Shown here: positions 51,565 through 60,957 of the stretch, one piece after another
Layout of the letters: the number at the start of each line of letters is the position of its first letter
Position numbering within the stretch: the stretch's first letter is position 1
Origin: Firmicutes bacterium UBA5010
Lineage (GTDB): Bacteria; Bacillota; Clostridia; Tissierellales; Sedimentibacteraceae
Length of the DNA stretch: 62,691 bases
Direction: 5' to 3'
Assembly (NCBI GenBank): GCA_002396645.1
Contig: DGYI01000061.1
Span: forward strand, 15,248 to 77,938
Position numbers and translations under genes: made by a program
Notes under the pieces: generated by a model
The model's input: only the letters and a program-made list of their open reading frames with translations
What the model was told of the DNA's origin: nothing
The model's database searches: none

Positions 51565-52809
51565 ATGGACATAAATATGAAAACAAGAGTTGCGATAATC
51601 GGCGGAGGTGCCGCCGGTCTAATGGCTGCAATAGCAGCTGCAAAGAATGACGCAGATGTTTGTATTTATGAAAAATTGAATAGAGTCGGTAAAAAGATTT
51701 TAGCCACAGGTAACGGAAGATGTAATTATACCAATATAAATACTTCTGTCAATGATTATCATGGAAAAAATCTGAGATTTGCGGAAGAGATTATCAATTC
51801 ATTTAATGTAAACAGCACTCTTGATTTTTTTGAAGATATAGGAATTTATCCTCGCATAGAGGAAAATGGAAAAGTTTATCCCTATTCCTTGCAGGCATCG
51901 AGTGTACTTGATAATCTGCGATATGAGGCTAATAGGTATAAAATAAAGGAAATGGTCGAATCTAAGGTTAAAAGCTTAAGAAAAAACAAAGGTCATTTTG
52001 ATATAATAACTGATACCGGAGTATTTATTGCGGATAAAGTGATTATATGCACAGGCGGCAGAGCAGGCTCTCAGTACGGCTGCACAGGAGACGGATACGG
52101 ATTGGCGGAAAGCTTCGGTCATAAAATAATAAACCAATTTCCTGCACTTGTTCAGCTCAAACTTAATGCCGATTATTTAAAGAAGATATCGGGAGTTAAA
52201 TTTGACGGAGCAGTTTCTTGTTTTTCTGATTCAGCATTAATCAGAAGAGAAGAAGGAGAGATATTGTTTACCGATTACGGCATATCAGGACCTCCGGTTC
52301 TGCAGATCAGCAGGGAAGCAATCAAATATCTCTATAACAAAGAAATGATATTTATCAGCATAGATATGTTTCCTGATTTTGATAAGAATATGCTTTATGA
52401 GCTTTTATCGGAGAGATTTATAAAGCTGAAAACCAAAACTATAGAGGAAAGCTTTAACGGACTTATAAATAAAAAACTGATTCCTGTTATTCTAAGTCTT
52501 GCTCTGAATGAATATAAGGAAGAAAAATGTACCAAACTAAACAAAAAGGATATTTATTCTGTAGTAAATATTCTGAAAGAGTGGAAAATAGAGATTACGG
52601 GACATAATGACTGGCAGCAGGCTCAAACAACTGCGGGCGGAGTTTGTGTTGATGATATAAATCCAAAAACATTAGAATCTAAAAAAGAGAAGGGTCTGTA
52701 TTTTGCAGGAGAGGTTTTGGATGTGGACGGAGACTGTGGAGGATTTAACTTACAGTGGGCGTGGAGCTCAGGATATATTGCCGGATATAGTGCATCAGAC
52801 TCAATATAA
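51565..52809 (+). CDS. HI0933/YhiN-family NAD(P)/FAD-dependent oxidoreductase
   Basis: A 414-aa flavoprotein: FAD motif IIGGGAAGLMAAIAAAKN, the signature GKKILATGNGRCNYTN (~40-55), TGGRAGSQYGCTGDGYG, and the C-terminal AQTTAGGVCVDDI and GEVLDVDGDCGGFNLQWAW. Often annotated aminoacetone oxidase family, but activity is unproven. Two in-frame starts exist: ATG 51565 (MDINMKTR) inside the leader hairpin, and ATG 51577 (MKTRVAII), which begins right at the FAD strand. Neither has a good ribosome site. Confidence 0.88.
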   Translation: MDINMKTRVAIIGGGAAGLMAAIAAAKNDADVCIYEKLNRVGKKILATGNGRCNYTNINTSVNDYHGKNLRFAEEIINSFNVNSTLDFFEDIGIYPRIEENGKVYPYSLQASSVLDNLRYEANRYKIKEMVESKVKSLRKNKGHFDIITDTGVFIADKVIICTGGRAGSQYGCTGDGYGLAESFGHKIINQFPALVQLKLNADYLKKISGVKFDGAVSCFSDSALIRREEGEILFTDYGISGPPVLQISREAIKYLYNKEMIFISIDMFPDFDKNMLYELLSERFIKLKTKTIEESFNGLINKKLIPVILSLALNEYKEEKCTKLNKKDIYSVVNILKEWKIEITGHNDWQQAQTTAGGVCVDDINPKTLESKKEKGLYFAGEVLDVDGDCGGFNLQWAWSSGYIAGYSASDSI

Positions 52810-52852
52810 AATTAATTATTAATATAAAAAGTTAAGATAAAAATGGCGCCGG

Positions 52853-52890
52853 CTCCATGCACAAGCTTTTGTGCACCGGGCGTATGGAGG
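52853..52890 (+). promoter_or_regulatory. Hairpin overlapping the secA ribosome binding site
   Basis: TGCACAA/TTGTGCA (52858-52864/52869-52875) is nested in CTCCAT (52853-52858) with ATGGAG (52884-52889). The latter includes most of the GGAGG site of secA, so translation could be controlled. CCGGCTCCATGCACAAG resembles CCGAGTCCATGCACAAG of leader copy C. Confidence 0.5.
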
Positions 52891-52895
52891 TAAAT

Positions 52896-55655
52896 ATGAA
52901 AAGTTTTTTGGAAAAGATTTTTGGCTCATATAGTGAAAAGGAAATTAAGAGAATAGACCCGATAGTAGATCAGATAGAGGCATTAGAAGAAGAATATCAT
53001 AAACTTTCCGATGAAGAGTTGAAAAATAAAACTAATGAGTTCAAAAGGAGATTGCAAAACGGAGAGACAAAGGATGATATTTTGCCTGAAGCATTTGCAG
53101 TCGTTAGAGAGACTGCTATCAGAACAAACGGACAAAGAGCTCATAGAGTACAGCTTATAGGCGGTGTTGTTCTTCATCAAGGAAGAATAGCCGAGATGAA
53201 AACCGGTGAAGGTAAAACTTTGTGTGCTGCCTTTCCTATATACCTTAATGCTTTGGAGGGTAAAGGAGTTCATCTGGTTACGGTTAATGATTATTTGGCT
53301 AAGACTCATAAGGATTTGATGGGTAAAATCTATAATTTTTTGGGACTTACAATAGGATGTATAGTACACGGTATATCAACTGTTGAAAGAAGAAATGCCT
53401 ATAATTCGGACATAACTTACGGAACTAATAATGAGTTCGGCTTTGATTATCTGAGAGATAATATGGTTATACAAAAGGAAGAAATGGTGCAAAGAGAATT
53501 AAACTTTTGTATAATTGACGAGGTTGACAGTATTTTGATTGACGAGGCGAGAACCCCTCTTATTATTTCAGGAGAAGGTGAAAAATCGACTCAGCTATAT
53601 ACTATGGCAGATGCCTTTGTCAGACCTTTAAAGGGTAAAATAGAGAATCCTGATGAGAAAAAAACAAAGATTGACTATATCATGGGCAATGTCGATGATG
53701 ATGACGATAATTTTGATTTCATAGTTGATGAAAAGGCTAAAAATGTAACTCTTACAGCAAAGGGTATTGAAAAGGCAGAAAGATTTTTTAACTTGGAAAA
53801 CTTAGCGGATTCAGAAAATATGGAAATAAGCCATCACATCAACCAAGCTCTCAAGGCTCATAACACTATGAGAATAGATATAGATTATATCATAAAAGAC
53901 GGCGAAATTATCATAGTTGATGAATTTACCGGAAGATTGATGTACGGAAGAAGATATTCAAACGGATTGCATCAAGCTATAGAAGCTAAGGAAAGACTCG
54001 AAGTAAGAAAAGAATCTAAAACTTTAGCTACTATAACATTCCAAAATTATTTCAGAATGTATAAAAAGCTTTCAGGTATGACAGGTACTGCAAAGACAGA
54101 GGAAGAAGAATTCAGAGAGATATACGGCGTAGATGTTATCGAAATACCTACAAACAGACCTGTTATAAGAGAAGATAGAACAGATGTTGTTTACAAATCA
54201 GAGGAAGCCAAGTTCAGGGCAATTGTTAAAGAAATCATAGAAACTAACAAAACAGGTCAGCCTATTTTGGTAGGTACAATTTCTATAGAGAAATCTGAGC
54301 TTTTGAGTAAAATATTAAAAAAACAAGGTATTCCTCATGAAGTATTAAATGCAAAGCAGCATGAAAAGGAAGCGGATATAATTGCTCAGGCAGGAAGATT
54401 TGGCGGCGTAACTATTGCTACAAACATGGCAGGACGTGGTACCGACATAGTTCTTGGCGGTAATCCCGAGTTTTTGGCTAAGCATAAAATGAAAGCAAAG
54501 CACTATAGTGATGAAATTATAGCTGTATGCGATGGATTCGATGAAGTTCATGATGAAGAGATACTTGCAGCGAGAGAAGTATATAAGAAACTCTTGCAGG
54601 AAGCTAATGAAGAGCTGAGGGATGAGCAGGAAAAAGTAAAGGCTGCGGGCGGATTATATATTATCGGTACGGAAAGACACGAATCAAGACGTATAGACAA
54701 TCAGCTAAGAGGTCGTTCGGGAAGACAAGGAGATGCGGGTGCTTCAAGATTTTATATATCTCTTGAAGATGACCTGATGAGGTTATTTGCCGGTGATAAA
54801 ATCAAATTTATTATAGAGACATTGAAACTGCCTGAGGATGAGCCTCTTGAACATAAAATGCTTACAAAAACTATTGAGACTGCTCAGGGCAGAGTTGAGG
54901 GCAGAAACTTCAACATAAGAAAGCATGTTTTACAGTATGATAATGTAATGAACAAGCAAAGAGAAGTTATCTATGCAGAGAGAAGAAAGGTTTTACTTGG
55001 TGAAAGCATAGTAGAAAATATTAAAGGTATGATTGATGACCTTATTCACAAGGGACTATCAATGTACACATCTGATGATAAGTATCCATCTGAGTGGGAT
55101 TTAGAGGACTTAGGCAGATATGTAGAAGAAATATTTTCCATAAGATTCAATATAGATGTAAAAGATGTTGATAATTTGACTAAAGATAAGCTTTTTGATA
55201 TTATTAAAAAGGTGTCTGAAAGTATATATATGAAAAAAGAAGAAGAATTCGGAATTGAAACTTTTAGAGAAGTAGAAAGAATAGTGCTTTTAAAAACTGT
55301 AGACACGCTTTGGATGGACCATATTGATGCTATGGATCAATTGCGTCAGGGAATCGGACTAAGAGCTTTAGGAAACGAGGACCCTGTACGTGCTTATCAG
55401 GTAGAAGGCTTTGATATGTTTGAAGAACTGATTGAAAACATCAAATCAGATACTGTTAAAATGCTGTTCAGAGCAATGCCGCAGCAAAGAATGCAGCGTC
55501 AAATGGTTGCTAAAATAACGGGAACAAATTCAGGCGAAGAATCTGAAATTAAGAAAAAGCCGGTTAAGAAGGATAAAAAAGTAGGAAGAAATGACCTTTG
55601 TCCTTGCGGAAGCGGTAAGAAATATAAGAAATGCTGTGGTATAAATGAAGAATAA
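52896..55655 (+). CDS. secA: Preprotein translocase ATPase SecA
   Basis: ATPase motor that pushes preproteins through SecYEG. Walker A MKTGEGKT (~101-108), DEVDSILIDEARTPLIISG, NMAGRGTDI and RGRSGRQGDAG are all conserved. The C-terminal zinc-binding SEC-C tail (CPCGSGKKYKKCC) contacts SecB-like partners and lipids. Length 919 aa. The start is ATG 52896 after GGAGGTAAAT; the longer reading through the hairpin is rejected. A region ~270-300 (PDEKKTKIDYIMGNVDDDDDN) is a small acidic insertion. prfB begins 12 bp after the stop, the usual clostridial order. Confidence 0.97.
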   Translation: MKSFLEKIFGSYSEKEIKRIDPIVDQIEALEEEYHKLSDEELKNKTNEFKRRLQNGETKDDILPEAFAVVRETAIRTNGQRAHRVQLIGGVVLHQGRIAEMKTGEGKTLCAAFPIYLNALEGKGVHLVTVNDYLAKTHKDLMGKIYNFLGLTIGCIVHGISTVERRNAYNSDITYGTNNEFGFDYLRDNMVIQKEEMVQRELNFCIIDEVDSILIDEARTPLIISGEGEKSTQLYTMADAFVRPLKGKIENPDEKKTKIDYIMGNVDDDDDNFDFIVDEKAKNVTLTAKGIEKAERFFNLENLADSENMEISHHINQALKAHNTMRIDIDYIIKDGEIIIVDEFTGRLMYGRRYSNGLHQAIEAKERLEVRKESKTLATITFQNYFRMYKKLSGMTGTAKTEEEEFREIYGVDVIEIPTNRPVIREDRTDVVYKSEEAKFRAIVKEIIETNKTGQPILVGTISIEKSELLSKILKKQGIPHEVLNAKQHEKEADIIAQAGRFGGVTIATNMAGRGTDIVLGGNPEFLAKHKMKAKHYSDEIIAVCDGFDEVHDEEILAAREVYKKLLQEANEELRDEQEKVKAAGGLYIIGTERHESRRIDNQLRGRSGRQGDAGASRFYISLEDDLMRLFAGDKIKFIIETLKLPEDEPLEHKMLTKTIETAQGRVEGRNFNIRKHVLQYDNVMNKQREVIYAERRKVLLGESIVENIKGMIDDLIHKGLSMYTSDDKYPSEWDLEDLGRYVEEIFSIRFNIDVKDVDNLTKDKLFDIIKKVSESIYMKKEEEFGIETFREVERIVLLKTVDTLWMDHIDAMDQLRQGIGLRALGNEDPVRAYQVEGFDMFEELIENIKSDTVKMLFRAMPQQRMQRQMVAKITGTNSGEESEIKKKPVKKDKKVGRNDLCPCGSGKKYKKCCGINEE

Positions 55656-55667
55656 GGAGTTGATTTA

Positions 55668-56784
55668 ATGATTGATTTGTATGAATATACCGAAAAATTA
55701 AAAAAATTCAAAGCTATCTTAGACGAGGTAGGTGTTTCTCTTTGACCTGCCGAGGCTGAGAGAAGAAAACATTGATTTTGAAAAATATATGCAAAGTCCT
55801 GACTTTTGGAACGACGCAGAACAAGCTCAAAAAATTTCACAAAAATTAAAATCAAATACAGATACTATAAAAGAATATGAAGATATGCATTCTGATGTTG
55901 AGGATTTTGAGCTATATCTTGAACTGGTCAAAGATGATAGTAATATAAATAGCACGGACGATAGCAGCATATCGGAATTAAACAGAGAAATGAAAAGAAT
56001 AGACCTTGCTATAGAAAATCTTAAGCTAAGAACACTTTTAAACGGTGAATATGATAAGAATAACGCAATTTTGTCTATACATGCAGGAGCAGGAGGAACT
56101 GAGGCACAGGACTGGGCTGAGATGCTTCTGAGAATGTACACAAGATGGGCTGAATCTCATGACTGCAAGGTTAGTATATTGGATATTTTAAAAGACACGG
56201 AGGCGGGCATAAAAAGTGCGGATTTGCTTATAAAGGGCGAAAATGTATACGGATATCTAAAGAGTGAAAAGGGAGTTCACAGACTTGTGAGAATTTCACC
56301 TTTTGACTCTAACAACAGACGCCATACCTCTTTTGCTTCGGTAGATGTTATGCCTGAAATAACTGATGAAGATGATATTGAAATCAGTGAATCTGAGATA
56401 AAGGTTGATACATACCGTTCGGGCGGAGCGGGAGGACAGCATGTCAATACTACCGATTCTGCTGTGAGAATCACTCATATTCCTACAGGAGTAGTAGCAT
56501 CCTGTCAAAGTGAACGCTCGCAGCATAAAAATAAAGCTACGGCTTTAAAAATGCTGAAAGCAAAATTGGTCGAGATAAAAGAGACAGAACATAAGGAAAA
56601 AATTGAAGATATACAGGGAAAATATAATCAAATAGCATGGGGAAGTCAAATAAGATCATATGTTTTTCATCCCTATAGTCTTGTCAAAGATCATAGGACA
56701 AACACAGAGATAGGCAATACACAATCTGTTATGGATGGAAATATTGATAAATTTATTAATGAATATTTGAAAAGCATAAATTAA
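55668..56784 (+). CDS. prfB: Peptide chain release factor 2, with programmed +1 frameshift
   Basis: Terminates translation at UGA and UAA. The gene is in two frames: ATG 55668 runs 25 codons to CTT TGA (TGA at 55743-55745), then a +1 shift continues at GAC 55744 to the stop at 56784, giving 371 aa. The CTTTGAC slip site, with AGGTAGGTG acting as the internal Shine-Dalgarno stimulator upstream, is the conserved autoregulatory signal: low RF2 favours shifting. The SPF tripeptide (RISPFDS, ~210) and GGQ (AGGQHVN, ~254) confirm RF2. AAGGAG precedes the ATG. Confidence 0.96.
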
Positions 56785-56838
56785 GATTGAGTTTTAAAAT
56801 TTCATTAGTAAATAACTAATTAACAAGGGAGAGATAAA

Positions 56839-59115
56839 ATGTCAGATATTATTAATTTACTGTGTAATGAATTTAATTTAAAGCTAAACCAGGTTGAAAA
56901 TACCGTAAAACTTATTGATGACGGAAATACAATACCTTTTATAGCCAGATACAGAAAGGAACAGACAGGCTCACTGGATGATGTTGTATTGAGAGACTTA
57001 TACGAAAGATTGATATATCTTAGAAATCTTGAGGAAAGAAAAGAAGAAATAATACGTCTTATAGAAGAGCAGGGAAAATTAACCGAAGAATTAAAAGAAG
57101 AAATATTAAAAGCTGAGGTTTTGCAAAGATTAGAGGATTTATACAGACCATATAAGCAAAAGAAAGCTACACGTGCTTCCAAGGCCAAAGAAAGAGGCTT
57201 GGAACCTCTTGCTGATATTATATTGGCACAAAATTCAACATCTGAAGATTTTGATGCTATGGCAGCTCCTTTTATAAATGAAGAAAAAGATGTAAAAAAT
57301 ACTAAAGATGCATTTGCCGGAGCCATGGATATAATAGCTGAAATTGTTTCTGATAATGCTGAATACAGAAAGAAAATCAGAGAAATTTATATTGCTGATG
57401 GAGTTATTTCCAGTGAGGCAGTCGATGAAGAACAAAAGACAGTTTATGAAATGTATTATAAATATGAGGAAGCTGTTAAAACAATTGCTAATCACAGAGT
57501 TTTAGCAATTAACAGGGGAGAAAAGGAAAAAGTATTAAAAGTTAAGCTTAACACTCCTGACGACAGAATAGTTGATTATTTGCTTACTATGGAAATTAAA
57601 AATGATGCTTCAAGTACAGCTAAATTTTATAAATCAGCTATAGAGGACGGATATAAAAGACTTATAGCTCCGTCTATCGAAAGAGAGGTAAGAAATTTAC
57701 TTACTGAAAAAGCTGAGGAAGAAGCAATAAAGGTATTCGGAAAGAATACTAAAAATCTTCTTATGATTGCGCCTGTTAAAGATGTTAATGTTTTGGCTGT
57801 TGACCCGAGTTTCAGAACAGGATGCAAGCTTGCCGCATTGGACGGAACAGGAAAGCTTTTGGATTATACTGCGGTTTATCCGAATGAGCCGAGAAATGAA
57901 GTTGAGAAATCTCAAAAACTCATGTCTGAGTGGATAGATAAATATAGTATAGATATAATTCCTATAGGAAACGGTACTGCTTCAAGGGAGACTGAGGCTG
58001 TTGTTGCGGATATGTTAAGCAAAGTAAATAAAAAAGTATCTTATACTATAGTCAGCGAAGCGGGTGCTTCTGTTTATTCGGCATCAAAACTTGCTCAAGA
58101 AGAATATCCTGATCTGGATGTTACGATAAGAGGCGCTATATCTATAGGCAGAAGACTTCAAGACCCTCTTGCAGAGCTTGTAAAAATAGACCCTAAAAGC
58201 ATCGGAGTAGGTCAATATCAGCATGATGTTAACCAAACCAAATTGGGAGAGGCACTTGACGGAGTTGTAGAGGATTGCGTTAATAGCGTAGGTGTAGATT
58301 TAAATACAGCTTCAACGGCACTTTTACAATATGTTTCAGGTATATCAAAATCTATTGCTAAAAATGTAGTTTCATATAGAGAACAAAATGGTAAATTTAC
58401 GGACAGAAAAGAACTCAAAAAGGTTAAACAGCTTGGAGACAAAGCCTTCGAGCAGTGTGCAGGTTTCTTGAGAATAACAGATGGAGAAAATCCGCTTGAT
58501 AAAACCTCTGTTCATCCTGAATCATATGAAATAGCTCAGGCTCTGCTTACAAGACTTGGATATTCTTTAGATGATGTAAGAAACAGCAGATTATCCGACA
58601 TAAGCCAAAGAATAAGCACTCTTAAAATTAAAGAAGAACAAAAAGAAGTTAAGATTGAAAGCGGACAAAGACTTAAAGGCTTGGAAGCTTTAGCACAGCT
58701 AAAAGTAAAAGAGCCGAAGAAATCGGCAAAAGAGCTTTTTGATGCCAGAATAAAGGTATTGGCAGGGGAACTAAATGTCGGTATTCCTACCTTGATTGAC
58801 ATAGTTGAGGAGCTTAAAAAACCGGGACGAGATGTAAGAGATGAGATGCCAAAGCCGATATTCAGAAATGATGTATTAAAGATTGAAGATTTAAAGGAAG
58901 GTATGGTACTGACAGGAACAGTAAGAAACGTAGTTGATTTCGGAGCTTTTGTTGATGTCGGACTTAAAAATGACGGATTGGTTCATTTATCGGAAATGTC
59001 TGAAAAATATATCAGGCATCCTATGGAGCTTGTGCAAGTAGGAGATATCGTTACAGTGAAAATCAAGAGCATTGATATATCAAGACAAAGAATAGGCTTG
59101 ACAATGAAGAAATAA
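56839..59115 (+). CDS. tex: Tex family S1 RNA-binding protein
   Basis: A 758-aa nucleic-acid-binding protein related to Tex/Spt6. N-terminal helical domain (~1-190), YqgF-like RNase H fold (~320-450; VLAVDPSFRTGCKLA), helix-hairpin-helix (~490-560; YVSGISKSIAKNVVSYRE), and C-terminal S1 domain (~680-755; GMVLTGTVRNVVDFGAFVDVG). Thought to act in transcription or RNA metabolism; no enzyme activity is established. AAGGGAGAG precedes the ATG. Confidence 0.94.
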   Translation: MSDIINLLCNEFNLKLNQVENTVKLIDDGNTIPFIARYRKEQTGSLDDVVLRDLYERLIYLRNLEERKEEIIRLIEEQGKLTEELKEEILKAEVLQRLEDLYRPYKQKKATRASKAKERGLEPLADIILAQNSTSEDFDAMAAPFINEEKDVKNTKDAFAGAMDIIAEIVSDNAEYRKKIREIYIADGVISSEAVDEEQKTVYEMYYKYEEAVKTIANHRVLAINRGEKEKVLKVKLNTPDDRIVDYLLTMEIKNDASSTAKFYKSAIEDGYKRLIAPSIEREVRNLLTEKAEEEAIKVFGKNTKNLLMIAPVKDVNVLAVDPSFRTGCKLAALDGTGKLLDYTAVYPNEPRNEVEKSQKLMSEWIDKYSIDIIPIGNGTASRETEAVVADMLSKVNKKVSYTIVSEAGASVYSASKLAQEEYPDLDVTIRGAISIGRRLQDPLAELVKIDPKSIGVGQYQHDVNQTKLGEALDGVVEDCVNSVGVDLNTASTALLQYVSGISKSIAKNVVSYREQNGKFTDRKELKKVKQLGDKAFEQCAGFLRITDGENPLDKTSVHPESYEIAQALLTRLGYSLDDVRNSRLSDISQRISTLKIKEEQKEVKIESGQRLKGLEALAQLKVKEPKKSAKELFDARIKVLAGELNVGIPTLIDIVEELKKPGRDVRDEMPKPIFRNDVLKIEDLKEGMVLTGTVRNVVDFGAFVDVGLKNDGLVHLSEMSEKYIRHPMELVQVGDIVTVKIKSIDISRQRIGLTMKK

Positions 59116-59192
59116 AAATATAACACCTCAAACATGTCTTGGGGACATAATCCCCTGACTTTGTTAGGGTAGATGGATGGGAGATACTGGAG

Positions 59193-59825
59193 ATGTTAGA
59201 TACAGTAGTGTTTGATTTTGACGGAACTTTGGCAGATACATCAGAATTAATTATAAATTCTTTTCAAACAGTATATAAAAAATTCTTTGGAGAGGAAAAA
59301 CCGGTGGAATATATCAGCCAATTTTTTGGTGAGCCTCTGAAAGTAACTATCGAAAGAGAATTTCCTCAGCCTTTTGAAGATGTTTTTAATGAATACAGAG
59401 AATATCAATCAGGCAAATTTAATAATGATGTAAAGCTGTTTAATAATGCGGCAGAAATATTGCAGTATTTAAAATCAAAGAATATAAAAACTGCCATTGT
59501 TACTTCAAGAATGAGAGAATCGGTGATTAAAGCCTTAAACTACTTTAATATAGATAAATATTTTGATGTGGTGATTGCTGTTAATGATACAATTAATCAT
59601 AAACCACATCCCGAGCCTTTATTAAAAGCAATAAATCTATTAGGGACAAGTCCTGATAAAACTTTGTTTGTAGGTGATTCAAGATTTGATATGGAATGCG
59701 CAAACAATGCAGGAGCTATACCTGTTTTAACAGGCTGGCACGCAGGATCAGAGGAATTAAAAAATCAATACGACATAAAATATGTTATAAATGATTTATA
59801 TGAAATTTCAAGAATAATAGTGTGA
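59193..59825 (+). CDS. HAD-family phosphatase (PpaX/Gph-like)
   Basis: A 210-aa haloacid dehalogenase-fold hydrolase. Motif I DFDGTLADTS (nucleophile and acid Asp), motif II VTSRMR, motif III Lys in NHKPHPEP, and motif IV VGDSRFDMECANNAG. The helical cap between motifs I and II resembles pyrophosphatase PpaX or phosphoglycolate phosphatase; which one cannot be decided. TGGGAG lies 10 nt before the ATG. The 77-bp spacer after tex holds a GGGGA/TCCCC hairpin. Confidence 0.88.
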   Translation: MLDTVVFDFDGTLADTSELIINSFQTVYKKFFGEEKPVEYISQFFGEPLKVTIEREFPQPFEDVFNEYREYQSGKFNNDVKLFNNAAEILQYLKSKNIKTAIVTSRMRESVIKALNYFNIDKYFDVVIAVNDTINHKPHPEPLLKAINLLGTSPDKTLFVGDSRFDMECANNAGAIPVLTGWHAGSEELKNQYDIKYVINDLYEISRIIV

Positions 59826-59869
59826 ATTGTAAACAGATTCACACTGCAAATTATTTTGGAGGTGTTTAA

Positions 59870-59974
59870 ATGTTTGGCAGTAAAATGCAAAAATTGACAA
59901 AGGCAATATGCTTGACTGTAGCTGTTTTAATGGTTTTATCAGTTGTAGTATCAGGTATTTTAAGCTTCTTTTAA
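59870..59974 (+). CDS. 34-aa single-pass membrane protein (Prli42/DUF4044-like)
   Basis: A short gene with a strong ribosome site (TTGGAGGTG) and ATG at 59870. The product has a basic, amphipathic start (MFGSKMQKLTKA) and one hydrophobic helix (residues ~13-34), ending GILSFF. The layout (short positive N-terminus, VLMVLSVVVSG helix, aromatic end) resembles the small Prli42/DUF4044 membrane proteins of Firmicutes, but sequence similarity over so short a stretch is weak. A hairpin (59819-59845) separates it from the HAD gene. Confidence 0.65.
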   Translation: MFGSKMQKLTKAICLTVAVLMVLSVVVSGILSFF

Positions 59975-60007
59975 TAAACTAACAGAGAACAGTGAGGTAA
60001 GTTACGA

Positions 60008-60955
60008 ATGAAAAAAACAATATCATTAATTTTAATTTTATGTTTAAGTGCAGGTTTTAGCTTGCTTACAGCTTGTGATGCTAATAAGGACAAGGATAAT
60101 AATACTGCTTCTGATGAGGCCATAAAATTATTGGAGAAATCTTCCGAATATTATAATAATGCAAAAAATGTAAGAATGGACAGCTTAATAGATTCGGTTT
60201 TGATATACAATGACATGTTCTCCGGTGAGCCTGCAATATGCGGTACACAGCTAAACCTGGTAACAGTGATGTACAACAATCCGTTCAGCTTTACGAGCGA
60301 AGGCTTGTTTACTTACGATGATACTATCGAGGACGGCGGTATCAGCTATATTATGCAAAATAATACTAAATCAACTCAGTACGGTGTTGTCAATGATGAT
60401 AAAATATCTGTTTATCAGTTTGCAAATGAAGAATGGTTAAAAGCTGATTTGTCGAATGAGGATTTTATATCAAATGATACACTCGGCTTGAACTATATAA
60501 CTAAATATGACAAATTTATGACCGAGGGTAAAATACTTGGCAATGAAAAAATTTCAGGACTTGATACTATAAAGGCTGAATATAAATTAACGGAAGATTA
60601 TTCAAAAATAATTTTCTTAAGATATGGATTTCAGGAATTTGCTGCACTTATCGGTAATGATACAGATAAGATAATATCTGACTTGATGAAGGATGTAAGA
60701 TTTACTGTATGGTTTGATGAGAAAAGTGATGAAGTAGCGAAGCTTGAGGTAGATTTGACTTCTCTTATGAAAACCTTCCGTAAATTAGTTATAGAGGACA
60801 ACAAGGAGCATTTATCAAAAGAAAAATATGATTATCTTAATTATTGTGCTGACAAGATATCTATTAAGAATACAATCAAATTTTCAAATGTAGATCAAAA
60901 CAAAGAATTTGTATTGCCTCAAGAAGCAAAAGATGCTAAGGTACATGGACAATAA
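60008..60955 (+). CDS. Lipoprotein of unknown function (DUF6612-like)
   Basis: A 315-aa secreted lipoprotein: signal peptide with lipobox SLLTACDAN (Cys ~23), then a polar linker and a LolA/DUF6612-like beta-sheet domain starting EAIKLLEKSSEYYNNAKNVRMDS and including VWFDEKSDEVAKLEVDLTSLM. Such proteins in Clostridia are mostly uncharacterised; lipid or ligand binding is possible. Preceded by a weak AGTGAGG. It ends 2 bp before the helicase gene. Confidence 0.78.
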   Translation: MKKTISLILILCLSAGFSLLTACDANKDKDNNTASDEAIKLLEKSSEYYNNAKNVRMDSLIDSVLIYNDMFSGEPAICGTQLNLVTVMYNNPFSFTSEGLFTYDDTIEDGGISYIMQNNTKSTQYGVVNDDKISVYQFANEEWLKADLSNEDFISNDTLGLNYITKYDKFMTEGKILGNEKISGLDTIKAEYKLTEDYSKIIFLRYGFQEFAALIGNDTDKIISDLMKDVRFTVWFDEKSDEVAKLEVDLTSLMKTFRKLVIEDNKEHLSKEKYDYLNYCADKISIKNTIKFSNVDQNKEFVLPQEAKDAKVHGQ

Positions 60956-60957
60956 AG

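Noticed and set aside
55732..56784. A shorter release factor gene starting at 55732
   Set aside because: This is the shifted frame of prfB. The true ATG is at 55668 and the frames are joined by the CTTTGAC frameshift.
59819..59845. Hairpin AGTGTGAAT/ATTCACACT at the end of the HAD gene as a terminator
   Set aside because: No T-run follows; the next gene begins 25 bp later. It is kept only as a spacer hairpin.
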